Shown here in pieces: positions 30,021 to 39,218 of a stretch of 64,000 nucleotides of DNA. The translations under genes and the position numbers were made by a program. The notes below the pieces were generated by a model. It made no database searches. It had not been told where the DNA came from and was given only the letters and a program-made list of their open reading frames with translations. Source of the stretch: CAWFYI01 sp963820105 (GTDB lineage: Bacteria; Patescibacteriota; Saccharimonadia; Saccharimonadales; UBA4665); NCBI GenBank assembly GCA_963820105.1, contig CAWFYI010000001.1, positions 62,001-126,000 of the forward strand. Direction: 5' to 3'. Numbering within the stretch: position 1 is the first letter of the stretch; the number at the start of each line of letters is the position of its first letter.

Positions 30021-31469
30021 GTGGGTAAGTCAACGCATCAGACAGACAAGGCGCCGAACGTGCCGTTGCAACAGTTCAAACGCACCAAGATAATCGCTAC
30101 TGTCGGACCGTCGACCAATACTTACGAAGCGATTCTGTCGCTCATAGAAGCCGGAGTCAACGGCATACGGCTTAATTTCAGCCATGGCACGCAGGCCGAA
30201 CGGCTTCAGCAGATCAAATGGATACGCAAGGCCTCCGCCGATTACGGCAAGCCGGTGGCGGTTATCCAGGACCTGCAAGGACCGAAGATGCGCCTGGGCG
30301 ATTTTGACGGCATCGTGACGGTCACCGAGGGACAAAGCCTGAGTTTCAAATACGAAGCCGATTATGCAAAGACAAAGCACCTGCCCACCCAGTATGACCT
30401 TTCCGAAAAACTGAAGCGCGGCGAGCGCATGTACCTGTATGACGGCAAACTGCGTGCTACCGTGATCAGCGTGCGGGACGGGGTGGTGCGTGCCGTGGCC
30501 GACAATGTCGGCATACTAATAAAACGCAAAGGCATCAATCTGCCCGACACTGACTTGGCCGGGGACATCATAACTGCTAAGGATCGTGCCGATTTGGTAT
30601 GGGGCTCGGCGCAGGACGTTGACTACGTGGCGCTCAGCTTCGTGCAGACCGCCAAGGATATAGCCAAGCTCAAGACCTTATTGAGGGGCATGAACAGCAC
30701 GGCCAAAGTAATCGCGAAGATCGAAACCGGCGCGGCAGTCGAGAACCTGGAAGACATAGTGCAGGAAAGCGATGCCGTCATGATTGCCCGCGGCGATTTG
30801 GCCGTGGAAACGCCATTCGAGAGCGTGCCTGTGGTGCAGCGCCGTATCATCGGCCTGGGCCAGCGCTACGATACGCCGACCATCGTGGCTACGCAGATGC
30901 TGGCCAGCATGACGCAGACGCCGGAGCCGACTAGGGCGGAGGTGTCGGACATAGCGACCGCAGTGATAGTAGGAGCCGATGCCGTGATGCTCAGCGACGA
31001 GACCGCCAGCGGCAAGTACCCCGTGGAGGCGGTCAAGACCATGAAGCGGGTGATACTCTACACCGAGAGCCACGCCCCACTGGCCGTGAGCTTCCCAGGC
31101 AACGACCAGGATTCCAGCCGCCAGGCGTACATCAGCAAGGCTGTGGTGAGCCTGGCTGAAGACATAGAAGCCCAGGCCATAGTCGTCGAGACCAAATCCG
31201 GCGCCACGGCCCTGCACATAGCGGCTCTGCGCAGCAATATACCGCTTATAGCGGTCGCCAGCGACAGACGCGTCGGCCAGCAGCTGGCCATCGTATACGG
31301 CGCCAAGAGCTACATCAGGCCCGTGGACGCCCATGCCGCCACCAAACTTATGGATTGGCTGCGCAAGAACAAGGTGCTGTCCAAGGGCGACATAGTGGTC
31401 ACGGCTTCGGGGCGCTACCCTGGCGTGGTAGGGACTACGGACACCATCAAGGTACGCGTGCTAGAATAA
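30021..31469 (+). CDS. pyk: Pyruvate kinase
   Basis: Last step of glycolysis, making ATP and pyruvate from PEP. The 482-aa length fits. Seen: RTKIIATVGPSTNTYEAI, NFSHGT, QDLQGPKMRLGDF, KIETGAAVENLEDI with the catalytic Lys and Mg-binding Glu, MIARGDLAVETPFESVP, ATQMLASM, and a C-terminal regulatory-type domain ending VGTTDTIKVRVLE. The start is GTG 30021; GAGG sits nine bases upstream. It heads the pyk-pgk-tpiA glycolytic run. Confidence 0.97.
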   Translation: MGKSTHQTDKAPNVPLQQFKRTKIIATVGPSTNTYEAILSLIEAGVNGIRLNFSHGTQAERLQQIKWIRKASADYGKPVAVIQDLQGPKMRLGDFDGIVTVTEGQSLSFKYEADYAKTKHLPTQYDLSEKLKRGERMYLYDGKLRATVISVRDGVVRAVADNVGILIKRKGINLPDTDLAGDIITAKDRADLVWGSAQDVDYVALSFVQTAKDIAKLKTLLRGMNSTAKVIAKIETGAAVENLEDIVQESDAVMIARGDLAVETPFESVPVVQRRIIGLGQRYDTPTIVATQMLASMTQTPEPTRAEVSDIATAVIVGADAVMLSDETASGKYPVEAVKTMKRVILYTESHAPLAVSFPGNDQDSSRQAYISKAVVSLAEDIEAQAIVVETKSGATALHIAALRSNIPLIAVASDRRVGQQLAIVYGAKSYIRPVDAHAATKLMDWLRKNKVLSKGDIVVTASGRYPGVVGTTDTIKVRVLE

Positions 31470-31492
31470 AAACGTTAAGTAAACGGAGTGGA

Positions 31493-32776
31493 ATGTTCAC
31501 AAAACAGACAATCCGCGATATCGACCTGAATGGCAAAACGGTGCTTCTGCGCGCCGACTATAACGTACCCGTAAAAGACGGCAAGATAACTGATGATTAC
31601 CGCATACAACAATCACTGCCGACGCTCGAGTATTTGCTTAAGCATGACATCAGGCTGATTATCTGCTCTCACCTCGGACGCCCGGAAGGCCGCGACGAAT
31701 CCTTAAGCCTTTTTCCCGTCGCCAAGCGGCTAAAGCAGGTGTTGAACCGGTCCGTGGAATTCGTGACCGATGCCGGCGGCCCATTGACAATTAAAGCCGT
31801 AGCCGGCATGAAGTCCGGGGACGTACTGCTTCTGGAGAACCTGCGTTTCTTCCCGGGCGAGAAGGCTGATGATGACAGTTTCGCAAAGTCGCTTGCGGAT
31901 CTGGCCGACGTGTTCGTACAGGACGGTTTCGCCGTGGCCCACCGCAAGGACGCCAGCACCGACGCCGTCACGCGCCACCTGCCCAGCGTGGCCGGATTGC
32001 TGCTCGAAAAAGAAATGAACGTGCTTACGGAAGTCATGCAGAAGCCGAAGCGGCCGCTGATGGCCATAATCGGCGGCGCCAAGATCGCAGACAAACTGGA
32101 GGTGATGCACCGCTTCGTAAGGATCGCCGACATCGTGGCCGTCGGCGGCGCCATGGCCAACACCTTCCTGGCGGCCAACGGCATCGGCATCGGTGACAGC
32201 TTGTATGACAAGACAGAGCTTGCCGTAGCCAGGGACGTGATGAAAAAGGCCGCCGCCGAATCCAAAAAACGTCCTTTCGTCTTCGCCGTGCCGCATGACG
32301 TGGTGGTAGCCAAAAAAATCGACAAGACCGCGCCCACGCGCATAGTGGAGCTCACCACCCATACCATGGCCGACATCCAGCATTACCCGGGCCGCGTGCC
32401 GGCCAGTGCCAGCCGTGTCCATGCCGACGAAAAGATACTGGATATCGGCCCCTTTAGCGCATCGATGATAGCTGGCGCCGCGCAGCTAGCTGGCGCCGTA
32501 GTCTGGAGCGGCACCATGGGCGTAACCGAAACTCCGGCTCTGCACGGCCCGATAGGTCCGACTGCCCACGGCACGCAGACAGTCATAGAAGCCCTGCTGG
32601 GGGAATTCGGGCACAAGCCCTTCGCCGTAGTAGGCGGCGGGGACACAGTAGGATATATACAGTCCCGCGGACTTACCAATGACTTCGATCATGTTTCTAC
32701 CGGCGGCAGCGCCAGCTTGGAAGTATTGGCGGGGCACAAGCTCCCGGCCGTCGAAGCTCTGAGAGATAAACTATGA
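31493..32776 (+). CDS. pgk: Phosphoglycerate kinase
   Basis: Transfers phosphate from 1,3-bisphosphoglycerate to ADP. 427 aa. Seen: LLRADYNVPVKDGKI (substrate Arg/Asp), SHLGRPEGRDESLSL, LLENLRFFPGEK, GAKIADKLEVMHR, and the C-terminal GGGDTVGYIQSRG nucleotide motif. The frame extends upstream, but ATG 31493 with GGAG at proper spacing (31485-31488) gives the usual N-terminus. It is co-directional with pyk and tpiA, so substrate-level ATP steps are grouped. Confidence 0.97.
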   Translation: MFTKQTIRDIDLNGKTVLLRADYNVPVKDGKITDDYRIQQSLPTLEYLLKHDIRLIICSHLGRPEGRDESLSLFPVAKRLKQVLNRSVEFVTDAGGPLTIKAVAGMKSGDVLLLENLRFFPGEKADDDSFAKSLADLADVFVQDGFAVAHRKDASTDAVTRHLPSVAGLLLEKEMNVLTEVMQKPKRPLMAIIGGAKIADKLEVMHRFVRIADIVAVGGAMANTFLAANGIGIGDSLYDKTELAVARDVMKKAAAESKKRPFVFAVPHDVVVAKKIDKTAPTRIVELTTHTMADIQHYPGRVPASASRVHADEKILDIGPFSASMIAGAAQLAGAVVWSGTMGVTETPALHGPIGPTAHGTQTVIEALLGEFGHKPFAVVGGGDTVGYIQSRGLTNDFDHVSTGGSASLEVLAGHKLPAVEALRDKL

Positions 32777-32797
32777 GGTACAATAAACGTAAGGATT

Positions 32798-33592
32798 ATG
32801 AGCAAGCGCATACTGATCGTCGGTAACTGGAAGATGCACCTCAACACGCACGAGGCCAGCCTGCTGGTGAAGCGGCTGGACGACCACATACCGGTACACC
32901 GCGACATCGAGGTAGTGCTGGCGCCCAGCATGCTTAGTCTGCAGCCTCTGAGCGTACAACTGGATCGCCGCAAGTTCCGCCTGGCCGCGCAGAACGCTTT
33001 TTATAAGGACGAGGGAGCGTATACGGGCGAAGTCAGTTTCACCATGCTGCGCGACCTGGTGCACTACGCCATAGTCGGCCACTCCGAGCGCCGGATATAT
33101 TTCAATGAAACCCTTGAAGTAGTGCGCGACAAGGTACAAGCTGCCATACGCAACGAGATATCGCCTATATTATGCGTGGGCGAGACACGGCACGAACGAG
33201 CCGCCGGTGAAACCAAACTGGTCATCCACGATCAAGTGACGACGGCCCTGTCCAACCTGACGGAAGAGGAAGTCAAGGACGTGGTCATAGCTTACGAGCC
33301 GGTGTGGGCCATAAGCACATTCGGCGCCGGCGACCCGGCCAAGCCTGATGAGATTCATCAGGCTGTGAAATGGATCCGGCACATTATCAAGGATCTGTAC
33401 GGTAAGCAGCTGTCCGAGGATATAAGGGTCATCTACGGTGCCAGCGTGGACGCGGAATTCGTGGGAGGTATCCTGGGCTTGGAGGGTATAGACGGTCTTC
33501 TGCCTGGCGCCGCCAGCCTGAACTATCACAAGTTCGCCGCTATTGTCGAGGCTGCGTACAAGCTGTCGCACAAGGGAAATAAAAACTCATGA
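32798..33592 (+). CDS. tpiA: Triosephosphate isomerase
   Basis: Interconverts DHAP and glyceraldehyde 3-phosphate. 264 aa. Seen: VGNWKMHLNT (catalytic Lys), IVGHSERRIYF (catalytic His), IAYEPVWAIST (catalytic Glu), and YGASVDAEFVGGIL phosphate loop. ATG 32798 follows AAGG. Its last bases overlap the next gene (ATGA), so that unknown membrane protein is translated with it. Confidence 0.97.
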   Translation: MSKRILIVGNWKMHLNTHEASLLVKRLDDHIPVHRDIEVVLAPSMLSLQPLSVQLDRRKFRLAAQNAFYKDEGAYTGEVSFTMLRDLVHYAIVGHSERRIYFNETLEVVRDKVQAAIRNEISPILCVGETRHERAAGETKLVIHDQVTTALSNLTEEEVKDVVIAYEPVWAISTFGAGDPAKPDEIHQAVKWIRHIIKDLYGKQLSEDIRVIYGASVDAEFVGGILGLEGIDGLLPGAASLNYHKFAAIVEAAYKLSHKGNKNS

Positions 33593-34341
33593 GCAAGCCC
33601 AAAAAGGCCGCCGGCACCAAAAGCTCTAAAAACTCTAAGAGCACCAAAGCTATAAGCGACGTCGCGCATCCGGGAACATCGGCTCCTTCAGACACTTCCA
33701 AGTCCATAATTACGCAGAGGCCGATCATGAAGGACCCGATGATGGTCGGCGACGAAGAAAAGCAGCTTGAGTCGGAAGAACCGAAAAATCGGCCGCTATC
33801 AAAAACCTCCGAAACCAAGCTGACGCCGCTCAGCGAACAGAGCGAACATAAGCGTGATGACGAGCCTGAGGCCAAGGACGGAACTGACGATAAATCCGAT
33901 GACGAGTCTGGCACCGGATCTGATGAGTCTGACGACGGGTCTGATGCAAAACCTGACGTAAATCCTGATAACGGGACTGAGGACAAAACCGGCGACGCCA
34001 AGGACGAGGCGGAAATCGTGAAGACTGAAGACGAACCGGACGGCAAGGCAGAAGAGGGCAAGGCGGAAGATGGCAAGGCGGGGAAGAGCAAGAAAACGAA
34101 GGCGTCCGAAGCCAAGGCAGCGGCTCAGGCCGAGGAAGATGCCAGGACTAAGAAGCTCGTGGAAGGCAAAAAATACTTTTTGCCTATCAATGCCGTGGAG
34201 CAGCGCCGCAGCACCCAGATAGCCGTTGTCGGCGTCATCATCGCGCTCATACTGGCTGCTGCCTGGGTAGACGTGGCCCTTGACGCCGGTCTTATACATC
34301 TGAGCGGTATAAAACCCGTGACACATCTGTTCTCAAACTAA
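33589..34341 (+). CDS. Acidic low-complexity protein with C-terminal membrane helix
   Basis: A 250-aa protein: Lys/Ser-rich start, a long disordered acidic stretch (about 60-165) of Asp/Glu/Ser/Gly repeats such as DESDDGSDAKPDVNPDNGTE, a Lys/Ala helix (165-195), and a membrane helix (about 207-228, QIAVVGVIIALILAAAWVDVAL) with a short external end. It overlaps the tpiA stop by four bases. No family is recognised; it may be a charged anchor or a tether. Repeat structure makes copy-number change likely between strains. Confidence 0.75.
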   Translation: MSKPKKAAGTKSSKNSKSTKAISDVAHPGTSAPSDTSKSIITQRPIMKDPMMVGDEEKQLESEEPKNRPLSKTSETKLTPLSEQSEHKRDDEPEAKDGTDDKSDDESGTGSDESDDGSDAKPDVNPDNGTEDKTGDAKDEAEIVKTEDEPDGKAEEGKAEDGKAGKSKKTKASEAKAAAQAEEDARTKKLVEGKKYFLPINAVEQRRSTQIAVVGVIIALILAAAWVDVALDAGLIHLSGIKPVTHLFSN

Positions 34342-34383
34342 GTTACAACGGACCCGGACGCATTATTTTGTTAGAATGATAAG

Positions 34384-36537
34384 GTGTTGGAACGTCTTTT
34401 TGAGGGGTTGAACCCGGAGCAGAGGCGGGCGGTAGAAACTACCGAAGGCCCGCTATTGATTCAGGCCGGGGCCGGATCGGGAAAGACGAAGACGCTGACC
34501 CACCGGATCGCCTACCTGATAGCTTCCAAGAAAGCCTCGCCGTATAACATCCTGGCAGTTACGTTCACGAACAAGGCTGCCAAAGAGATGCGCGGGCGCG
34601 TGGCTTTGCTACTGGGCGAAAATGCCGAGAACCGCGGCTTCATGCCCTACATGGGTACTTTCCACGGTATATGCGTGCGCCTGCTTAGGCAGGACGGCGA
34701 GTCGGTAGGAATCCCGCGCAGCTTCGTGATTTTCGACGAGGCCGACCGCCAAGCGGCGGTCAAACAGGTGAGTAAACAGCTGATGATCGACGAAAAAGCC
34801 TTTACGGCCCGGACTTTGAGCAGCCTAATCAGCAGCGCCAAGAACGAGATGCTTACGCCCGAAGAATATGCCCGCACCGCCGCCAGTCCGGCCCAGCAGA
34901 ATGCCGCCAGAGTGTACCCGCTGTACCAGAAAGCGCTCAAAGAAGCTTCGGCGCTGGACTTCGACGATTTAATAAACCGTACGGTTGCGATGTTGAAAAG
35001 TCAATCCGAGGTTCGCAAGAAGTGGCAGCGGCAGTTCAAGTACGTGATGATCGATGAGTACCAGGATACGAATGCCGCGCAATACGCTCTGGTCAAGCTT
35101 CTGACGGATCAGGACAAGAACATAGCGGTAGTGGGTGATGACTGGCAATCGATTTACTCTTGGCGCGGCGCCGATTTTCGCAACATCCTGCGATTTGAAT
35201 CGGACTACAAGAACTGCACGATTATCAAACTGGAACAGAATTACCGCAGCACGAAGAATATCCTGGACGCGGCGCACGCGGTCATTGCCAGGAACGCCCA
35301 GCGCAGTGACAAGATACTCTGGACCGATGCCGGCGACGGTCTGCCGGTGCAGCTGATCCAAGTCGGCGGCGAACGCGCCGAGACTGAAGCCATCATCAGG
35401 CGCGTCCGCGCAGGCGTGGACGGCGGCCGCTACAAGTACCGCGATTACGCCGTTCTATACCGCACCAACGCCCAGAGCCGCTCCATCGAAGAAGGCTTCG
35501 TGCACTATGGCATACCGTACCGCGTGGTCGGCGGCGTGCGCTTCTACGACCGCAAGGAAATCAAAGATGTCGTGGCTTATCTGCGGCTAATCTTCCAGCC
35601 GGAAGACCGCGTTAGCTTCGAGCGCGTAGTCAATGTGCCGGCCCGCGGCGTCGGCGCCAAAAGCTTGCAAACGTTTTTTGGCTGGCAAACAGCGGAAGGC
35701 CTGTCGCTGGAACGGGCGTTGACCGAAGTAGGCAACTGCGCCGAGCTTGTACCTAAGGCCCGCAAGGCTCTCAGCGAGCTGGGCGACATCCTGGCTTCTT
35801 TGCGCGAGGTAAGCCTGGACGCCGCCGTATCCGGACTTATTGATTCGCTGCTGCGCCGTATAGATTACCTGAACTATCTAAGCGACGGCACTCCGCAGGG
35901 CGAAGCCCGCCAGGAAAACGTGAAGGAACTTCTGAGCGTCGCACAGGAATATAACGAGGAAGGCCTGGCCGGTTTCCTGGAAGAAGTCGCGCTGGTAAGC
36001 GATCTGGACGGCGCCGACTTCAGCGGCGACGCCGTGACTCTGATGACCCTGCATGCCGCCAAAGGCTTGGAGTTCCCCGTGGTATTCATGACCGGACTTG
36101 AGGAATCGATCTTTCCGCATTCCCGCGCCCTTTACGACCAGAGCGAAATGGAAGAAGAGCGCCGCTTGTGCTACGTGGGCATGACACGCGCCAAGCGCGA
36201 GCTGTATATGACCTATGCCTCCAGCCGTATGCTCTACGGCGGCGTGCAGCATAATCCGCCGAGTCGGTTCCTATCGGAGATCGACACCCAGGCACAGCCC
36301 GCAACTGCGTCATCTTTGCCTCGCGACCATGGGTTAATGGCCGCTCAACAAAATGACACAGTCGCCGCAGATGAGCCCAGGTATGTGCCGGATCTGAGCG
36401 AGGGGGACGGCGTGCAGCACGAAGTCTTCGGTAAAGGTACGGTGATGGAGATTGAAGGCGACACGGCTGTCGTATATTTCAAGGGCAAAGGCACCCGTAA
36501 GCTTAACATCAGCTTCGCTCCGCTGGAAAAGCTATGA
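34384..36537 (+). CDS. pcrA: UvrD/PcrA-type DNA helicase
   Basis: ATP-driven 3'-5' superfamily 1 helicase for repair and plasmid or replication-fork work. 717 aa. Seen: Walker A QAGAGSGKTKTL, motif Ia AVTFTNKAAKEM, Walker B MIDEYQDTN, motif III GDDWQSIYSWRGAD, motif IV LEQNYRS, motif V TLMTLHAAKGLEFPVVF, motif VI YVGMTRAKRELYM, and a C-terminal Tudor-like end (DGVQHEVFGKGTVMEIEGD) that contacts RNA polymerase in PcrA. GTG 34384 is six nt after an extended -10 (TGTTAGAAT), with no SD. Confidence 0.96.
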   Translation: MLERLFEGLNPEQRRAVETTEGPLLIQAGAGSGKTKTLTHRIAYLIASKKASPYNILAVTFTNKAAKEMRGRVALLLGENAENRGFMPYMGTFHGICVRLLRQDGESVGIPRSFVIFDEADRQAAVKQVSKQLMIDEKAFTARTLSSLISSAKNEMLTPEEYARTAASPAQQNAARVYPLYQKALKEASALDFDDLINRTVAMLKSQSEVRKKWQRQFKYVMIDEYQDTNAAQYALVKLLTDQDKNIAVVGDDWQSIYSWRGADFRNILRFESDYKNCTIIKLEQNYRSTKNILDAAHAVIARNAQRSDKILWTDAGDGLPVQLIQVGGERAETEAIIRRVRAGVDGGRYKYRDYAVLYRTNAQSRSIEEGFVHYGIPYRVVGGVRFYDRKEIKDVVAYLRLIFQPEDRVSFERVVNVPARGVGAKSLQTFFGWQTAEGLSLERALTEVGNCAELVPKARKALSELGDILASLREVSLDAAVSGLIDSLLRRIDYLNYLSDGTPQGEARQENVKELLSVAQEYNEEGLAGFLEEVALVSDLDGADFSGDAVTLMTLHAAKGLEFPVVFMTGLEESIFPHSRALYDQSEMEEERRLCYVGMTRAKRELYMTYASSRMLYGGVQHNPPSRFLSEIDTQAQPATASSLPRDHGLMAAQQNDTVAADEPRYVPDLSEGDGVQHEVFGKGTVMEIEGDTAVVYFKGKGTRKLNISFAPLEKL

Positions 36538-36627
36538 AGCCTGTCGCCGGTTCCCGGAATTTTGCTACAATAAGAGCCGCAGGTCCTAAGAGGTACAAGT
36601 GCCGCAGGGGACAAGCCTGTCCGATGT

Positions 36628-37854
36628 ATGCAGAAGAAGTTAAGAAGATTTAATCTACGGTTCCGCCGTTTTCGCAGGAAGAACCTTCCGCAAAGCGCCG
36701 AAGACGTCAAGACCATGAGCCGGCATCCGCACGCGGTGCCGGTGTTGACTATCGGGTTGCTCGTGTTGGCCACGGCTGTAGCCGGTTTCGTGTTCAGGCA
36801 TCAGCTTACCCACCATAACAGCGTGTATGTGGTAATCATCAAACACGACGGCGGCGAGCAGACCGTGCCCAGCCGCGAACCGACCGTAGGTACTCTGCTG
36901 GCAAAACTTCATATAACGCTTGATGAAGGCGACGTGGTCGAACCGGGCCTGGCCACGCACATAAATCAGGATAAGTTCCGCATAAACGTCTACCGGGCCG
37001 TGCCGGTGGCAATAACCGATGGCGCTAACCGGGTTTTCACCTTCAGCGCCGCGACCACGCCTCGCGCCATAGCGGTACAGCAAGGTTTTAAGCCTTATCC
37101 CGAAGACTTGCTTACGGCCACGCCCACGAGCGATTTCATCAAGCAAGGCGCGATCGGCGAAACGGTGAGCATCAAACGCTCCGTACCCGTCAGTCTGATC
37201 CTTTACGGTACGCCCATAGTCACGCGCAGCCATTCGGACACGGTAGGAGAGCTGCTCAAAGAAAAGCACATCGTGCTCAGGAACGGCGATACCGTCCAGC
37301 CGTCCAAGGATGCCCCGGTCACTCCTAATCAGCAAATATTCATACTGCACAAAGGCACGAAGATCGTCACGGCCACTCAATCGATTCCTGCTCCGGTACA
37401 GACTATTGACGATCCCACGCTGTCCAGCGGCACCAGTGCCATACGCCAGAGAGGTTCGCCCGGCGTATTGCTCATAACCTATCAGGTGAACGAGAAGACC
37501 GGAGCCCGCAAACAGCTACAGTCGGTTCAGCTAAGGCCGCCAGTCACTCAGATCGTGGCCCGCGGTACGGCGCCGGTCAGCGGCAACCTGGGCAGCTGGC
37601 TGCTTAAATTGCGCAATTGCGAATCGGGTGGCAACTATCAGGAAAATACCGGCAACGGCTACTACGGCGCCTACCAGTTCTCGCCTAGCACGTGGCACCG
37701 TCTGGGCCTGAGCGGCTTGCCGAATGAAGCTCCGCCGTCCGTGCAGGACCAGGCCATAGTCGAAAACACCAATCGTTCCGGCGGGGGACTGGCCGGCCAG
37801 AACCCCGGTTGTTATTACAGTACCGGCATCTCGGCCTTCCCGCCCAGTAATTAG
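36628..37854 (+). CDS. Rpf-like secreted lysozyme-fold protein with DUF348 and G5-like domains
   Basis: Resuscitation-promoting-factor-type muralytic enzyme, outside the membrane. 408 aa. Seen: basic start, membrane anchor (about 38-56), two to three ubiquitin-like DUF348 repeats (about 65-245), a G5-like segment (VLLITYQVNEKTGARKQLQS), then a C-terminal Rpf domain with LRNCESGGNYQENTGNGYYGAYQF holding the catalytic Glu. This order is that of actinobacterial RpfB. The leader from a TGCTACAAT box (36564-36572) is about 55 nt and has GGACA-AGCC-TGTCC just before the start, which would cover GGGGA. Confidence 0.9.
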   Translation: MQKKLRRFNLRFRRFRRKNLPQSAEDVKTMSRHPHAVPVLTIGLLVLATAVAGFVFRHQLTHHNSVYVVIIKHDGGEQTVPSREPTVGTLLAKLHITLDEGDVVEPGLATHINQDKFRINVYRAVPVAITDGANRVFTFSAATTPRAIAVQQGFKPYPEDLLTATPTSDFIKQGAIGETVSIKRSVPVSLILYGTPIVTRSHSDTVGELLKEKHIVLRNGDTVQPSKDAPVTPNQQIFILHKGTKIVTATQSIPAPVQTIDDPTLSSGTSAIRQRGSPGVLLITYQVNEKTGARKQLQSVQLRPPVTQIVARGTAPVSGNLGSWLLKLRNCESGGNYQENTGNGYYGAYQFSPSTWHRLGLSGLPNEAPPSVQDQAIVENTNRSGGGLAGQNPGCYYSTGISAFPPSN

Positions 37855-37863
37855 AGGCTCTCG

Positions 37864-38649
37864 ATGGATGATAAACCGCCAGCTAAAAAGTCGCTAGGGC
37901 AACACTGGTTGCACGACATGGCCAGCCTGCAGAACATTTGCGATGCGGCAGAACTGCAACCGAGCGAAACAGTACTTGAAATCGGTCCCGGCCCAGGCAC
38001 TCTAACAGAGTTGTTAGTAAAAAGAGCAGACAGAGTGTTAGCGGTGGAGCTGGACGAAAAGCTGGCGCGTGAGCTTCCTCGTAGAGTAAAGGCAGACAAC
38101 CTGGAGACCATACCGGGAGATATCTTGCAGTTTGACCTCACGCGATTACCAGACGGCTACAAAGTAGTTGCCAACATACCCTATTACCTTACAAACAATC
38201 TGATCCGCAGGCTCAGCGAAACGCCTAATCCGCCGGCGATGGCGGTGTTGCTGGTGCAGAAAGAAGTCGCCGAACGCGTCGTGGCCGGTCCAGGCCGTAT
38301 GTCCGTCTTGAGCGTAACGGCGCAGTTCTATTGGGCAGTCAGCCTGGGTGAAGAGGTTACAGCCAAACTTTTTACTCCCCCGCCGAAGGTTGATTCCCAG
38401 ATTCTGGTATTGAAAAGGCATCAGGAGCCTATGTTTCCAGGTGTTGATGCGAAGACTTTCTTCCGGCTGGTGAAGGCGGGGTTCGCCCAGCGGCGCAAGA
38501 CATTGCTCAATACCTTGAGCGCCGGGCTGCACCTGAGCCGTGAACGTGCGGAACTGATGTGCGGAGAAGCCGGAATCAATCCGGGACTCCGAGCCCAGGC
38601 GCTCAGCATGGAAGATTGGCACATGCTCTACCGCGCCTATAATCCTTGA
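37864..38649 (+). CDS. rsmA: 16S rRNA (adenine(1518/1519)-N6)-dimethyltransferase
   Basis: KsgA-type SAM methyltransferase that dimethylates two adenines near the 3' end of 16S rRNA. 261 aa. Seen: KSLGQHWLHD, SAM loop VLEIGPGPGTLTELL, VVANIPYYLTNNLI (catalytic NIPY), QKEVAERV, and the C-terminal FRLVKAGFAQRRKTLLN. It follows the rpf gene by nine bases in the same direction. Confidence 0.96.
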   Translation: MDDKPPAKKSLGQHWLHDMASLQNICDAAELQPSETVLEIGPGPGTLTELLVKRADRVLAVELDEKLARELPRRVKADNLETIPGDILQFDLTRLPDGYKVVANIPYYLTNNLIRRLSETPNPPAMAVLLVQKEVAERVVAGPGRMSVLSVTAQFYWAVSLGEEVTAKLFTPPPKVDSQILVLKRHQEPMFPGVDAKTFFRLVKAGFAQRRKTLLNTLSAGLHLSRERAELMCGEAGINPGLRAQALSMEDWHMLYRAYNP

Positions 38650-38653
38650 CGTG

Positions 38654-38678
38654 TTAAGTGTCCGAACATACACTTTAA
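38654..38678 (+). promoter_or_regulatory. Possible MarR operator
   Basis: TTAAGTGT (38654-38661) and ACACTTTAA (38670-38678) form an inverted repeat, with AAGTGT/ACACTT perfect, 8-nt spacer, ending four nt before the MarR gene start. The position suits autoregulation. Confidence 0.45.
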
Positions 38679-38681
38679 ACC

Positions 38682-39146
38682 ATGGGGCCTACCAATAACT
38701 TCACTTATCTTATACAGCACCTTTCCGGCGTGATGGGCCGGCAATTTGAGAAGGTACTGCAGGAACAGGTCGGCATAGGCCTGAGCCAGTTCAAAATCCT
38801 GATGGTGCTGGAATGGAACCCGCGCGTTTCACAGCGCGGCATCGCCGACAGTTTGGGGCAGACCGAAGCCGGAGTCAGCCGCCAGATCAAGCTGCTCACC
38901 AAAAAGGGCTTGCTGGTATCCAAATCCGATCCGCAGAACCGGCGTCGGCATGTACCTGCGCCCACGCCAAAGGGCATGCTGGTGACCGAAACGGCCAGCA
39001 ACGCGCTCAGACGCAGCTTCGGCCCTGAGTTCTCCAGGCTCGATGACGAACAGCTTGTACAACTGACAGCCGGGTTGCAGAAACTCCACGCTATCGTATG
39101 CCGCCCGGGCAAACCCGGAGCGTGCAACCACCCGCTAGGGCTGTAA
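38682..39146 (+). CDS. MarR-family transcription regulator
   Basis: A 154-aa winged-helix DNA-binding protein. Seen: dimer helix (LIQHLSGVMGRQFEKVLQE), the winged helix (SQFKILMVLEWNPRVSQRGIADSLGQTEAGVSRQIKLL), wing with DPQNRRRHVPAPTPKG, and a C-terminal helix. The C-terminus contains Cys residues (VCRPGKPGACNH) that might sense oxidants or metals. It has an inverted repeat just upstream. Neighbours (rsmA, tmRNA) give no hint of its regulon. Confidence 0.9.
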   Translation: MGPTNNFTYLIQHLSGVMGRQFEKVLQEQVGIGLSQFKILMVLEWNPRVSQRGIADSLGQTEAGVSRQIKLLTKKGLLVSKSDPQNRRRHVPAPTPKGMLVTETASNALRRSFGPEFSRLDDEQLVQLTAGLQKLHAIVCRPGKPGACNHPLGL

Positions 39147-39218
39147 ACCTCTAGCGTTTATTGACCAAAAGTGCTATAATGAAAAGTCCTGTAGGAGGTA
39201 ATTCTACAGATCATACGT

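Noticed and set aside
31355..31492. N-terminal extension of phosphoglycerate kinase
   Set aside because: It overlaps pyk in another frame; ATG 31493 has an SD and the conserved N-terminus.
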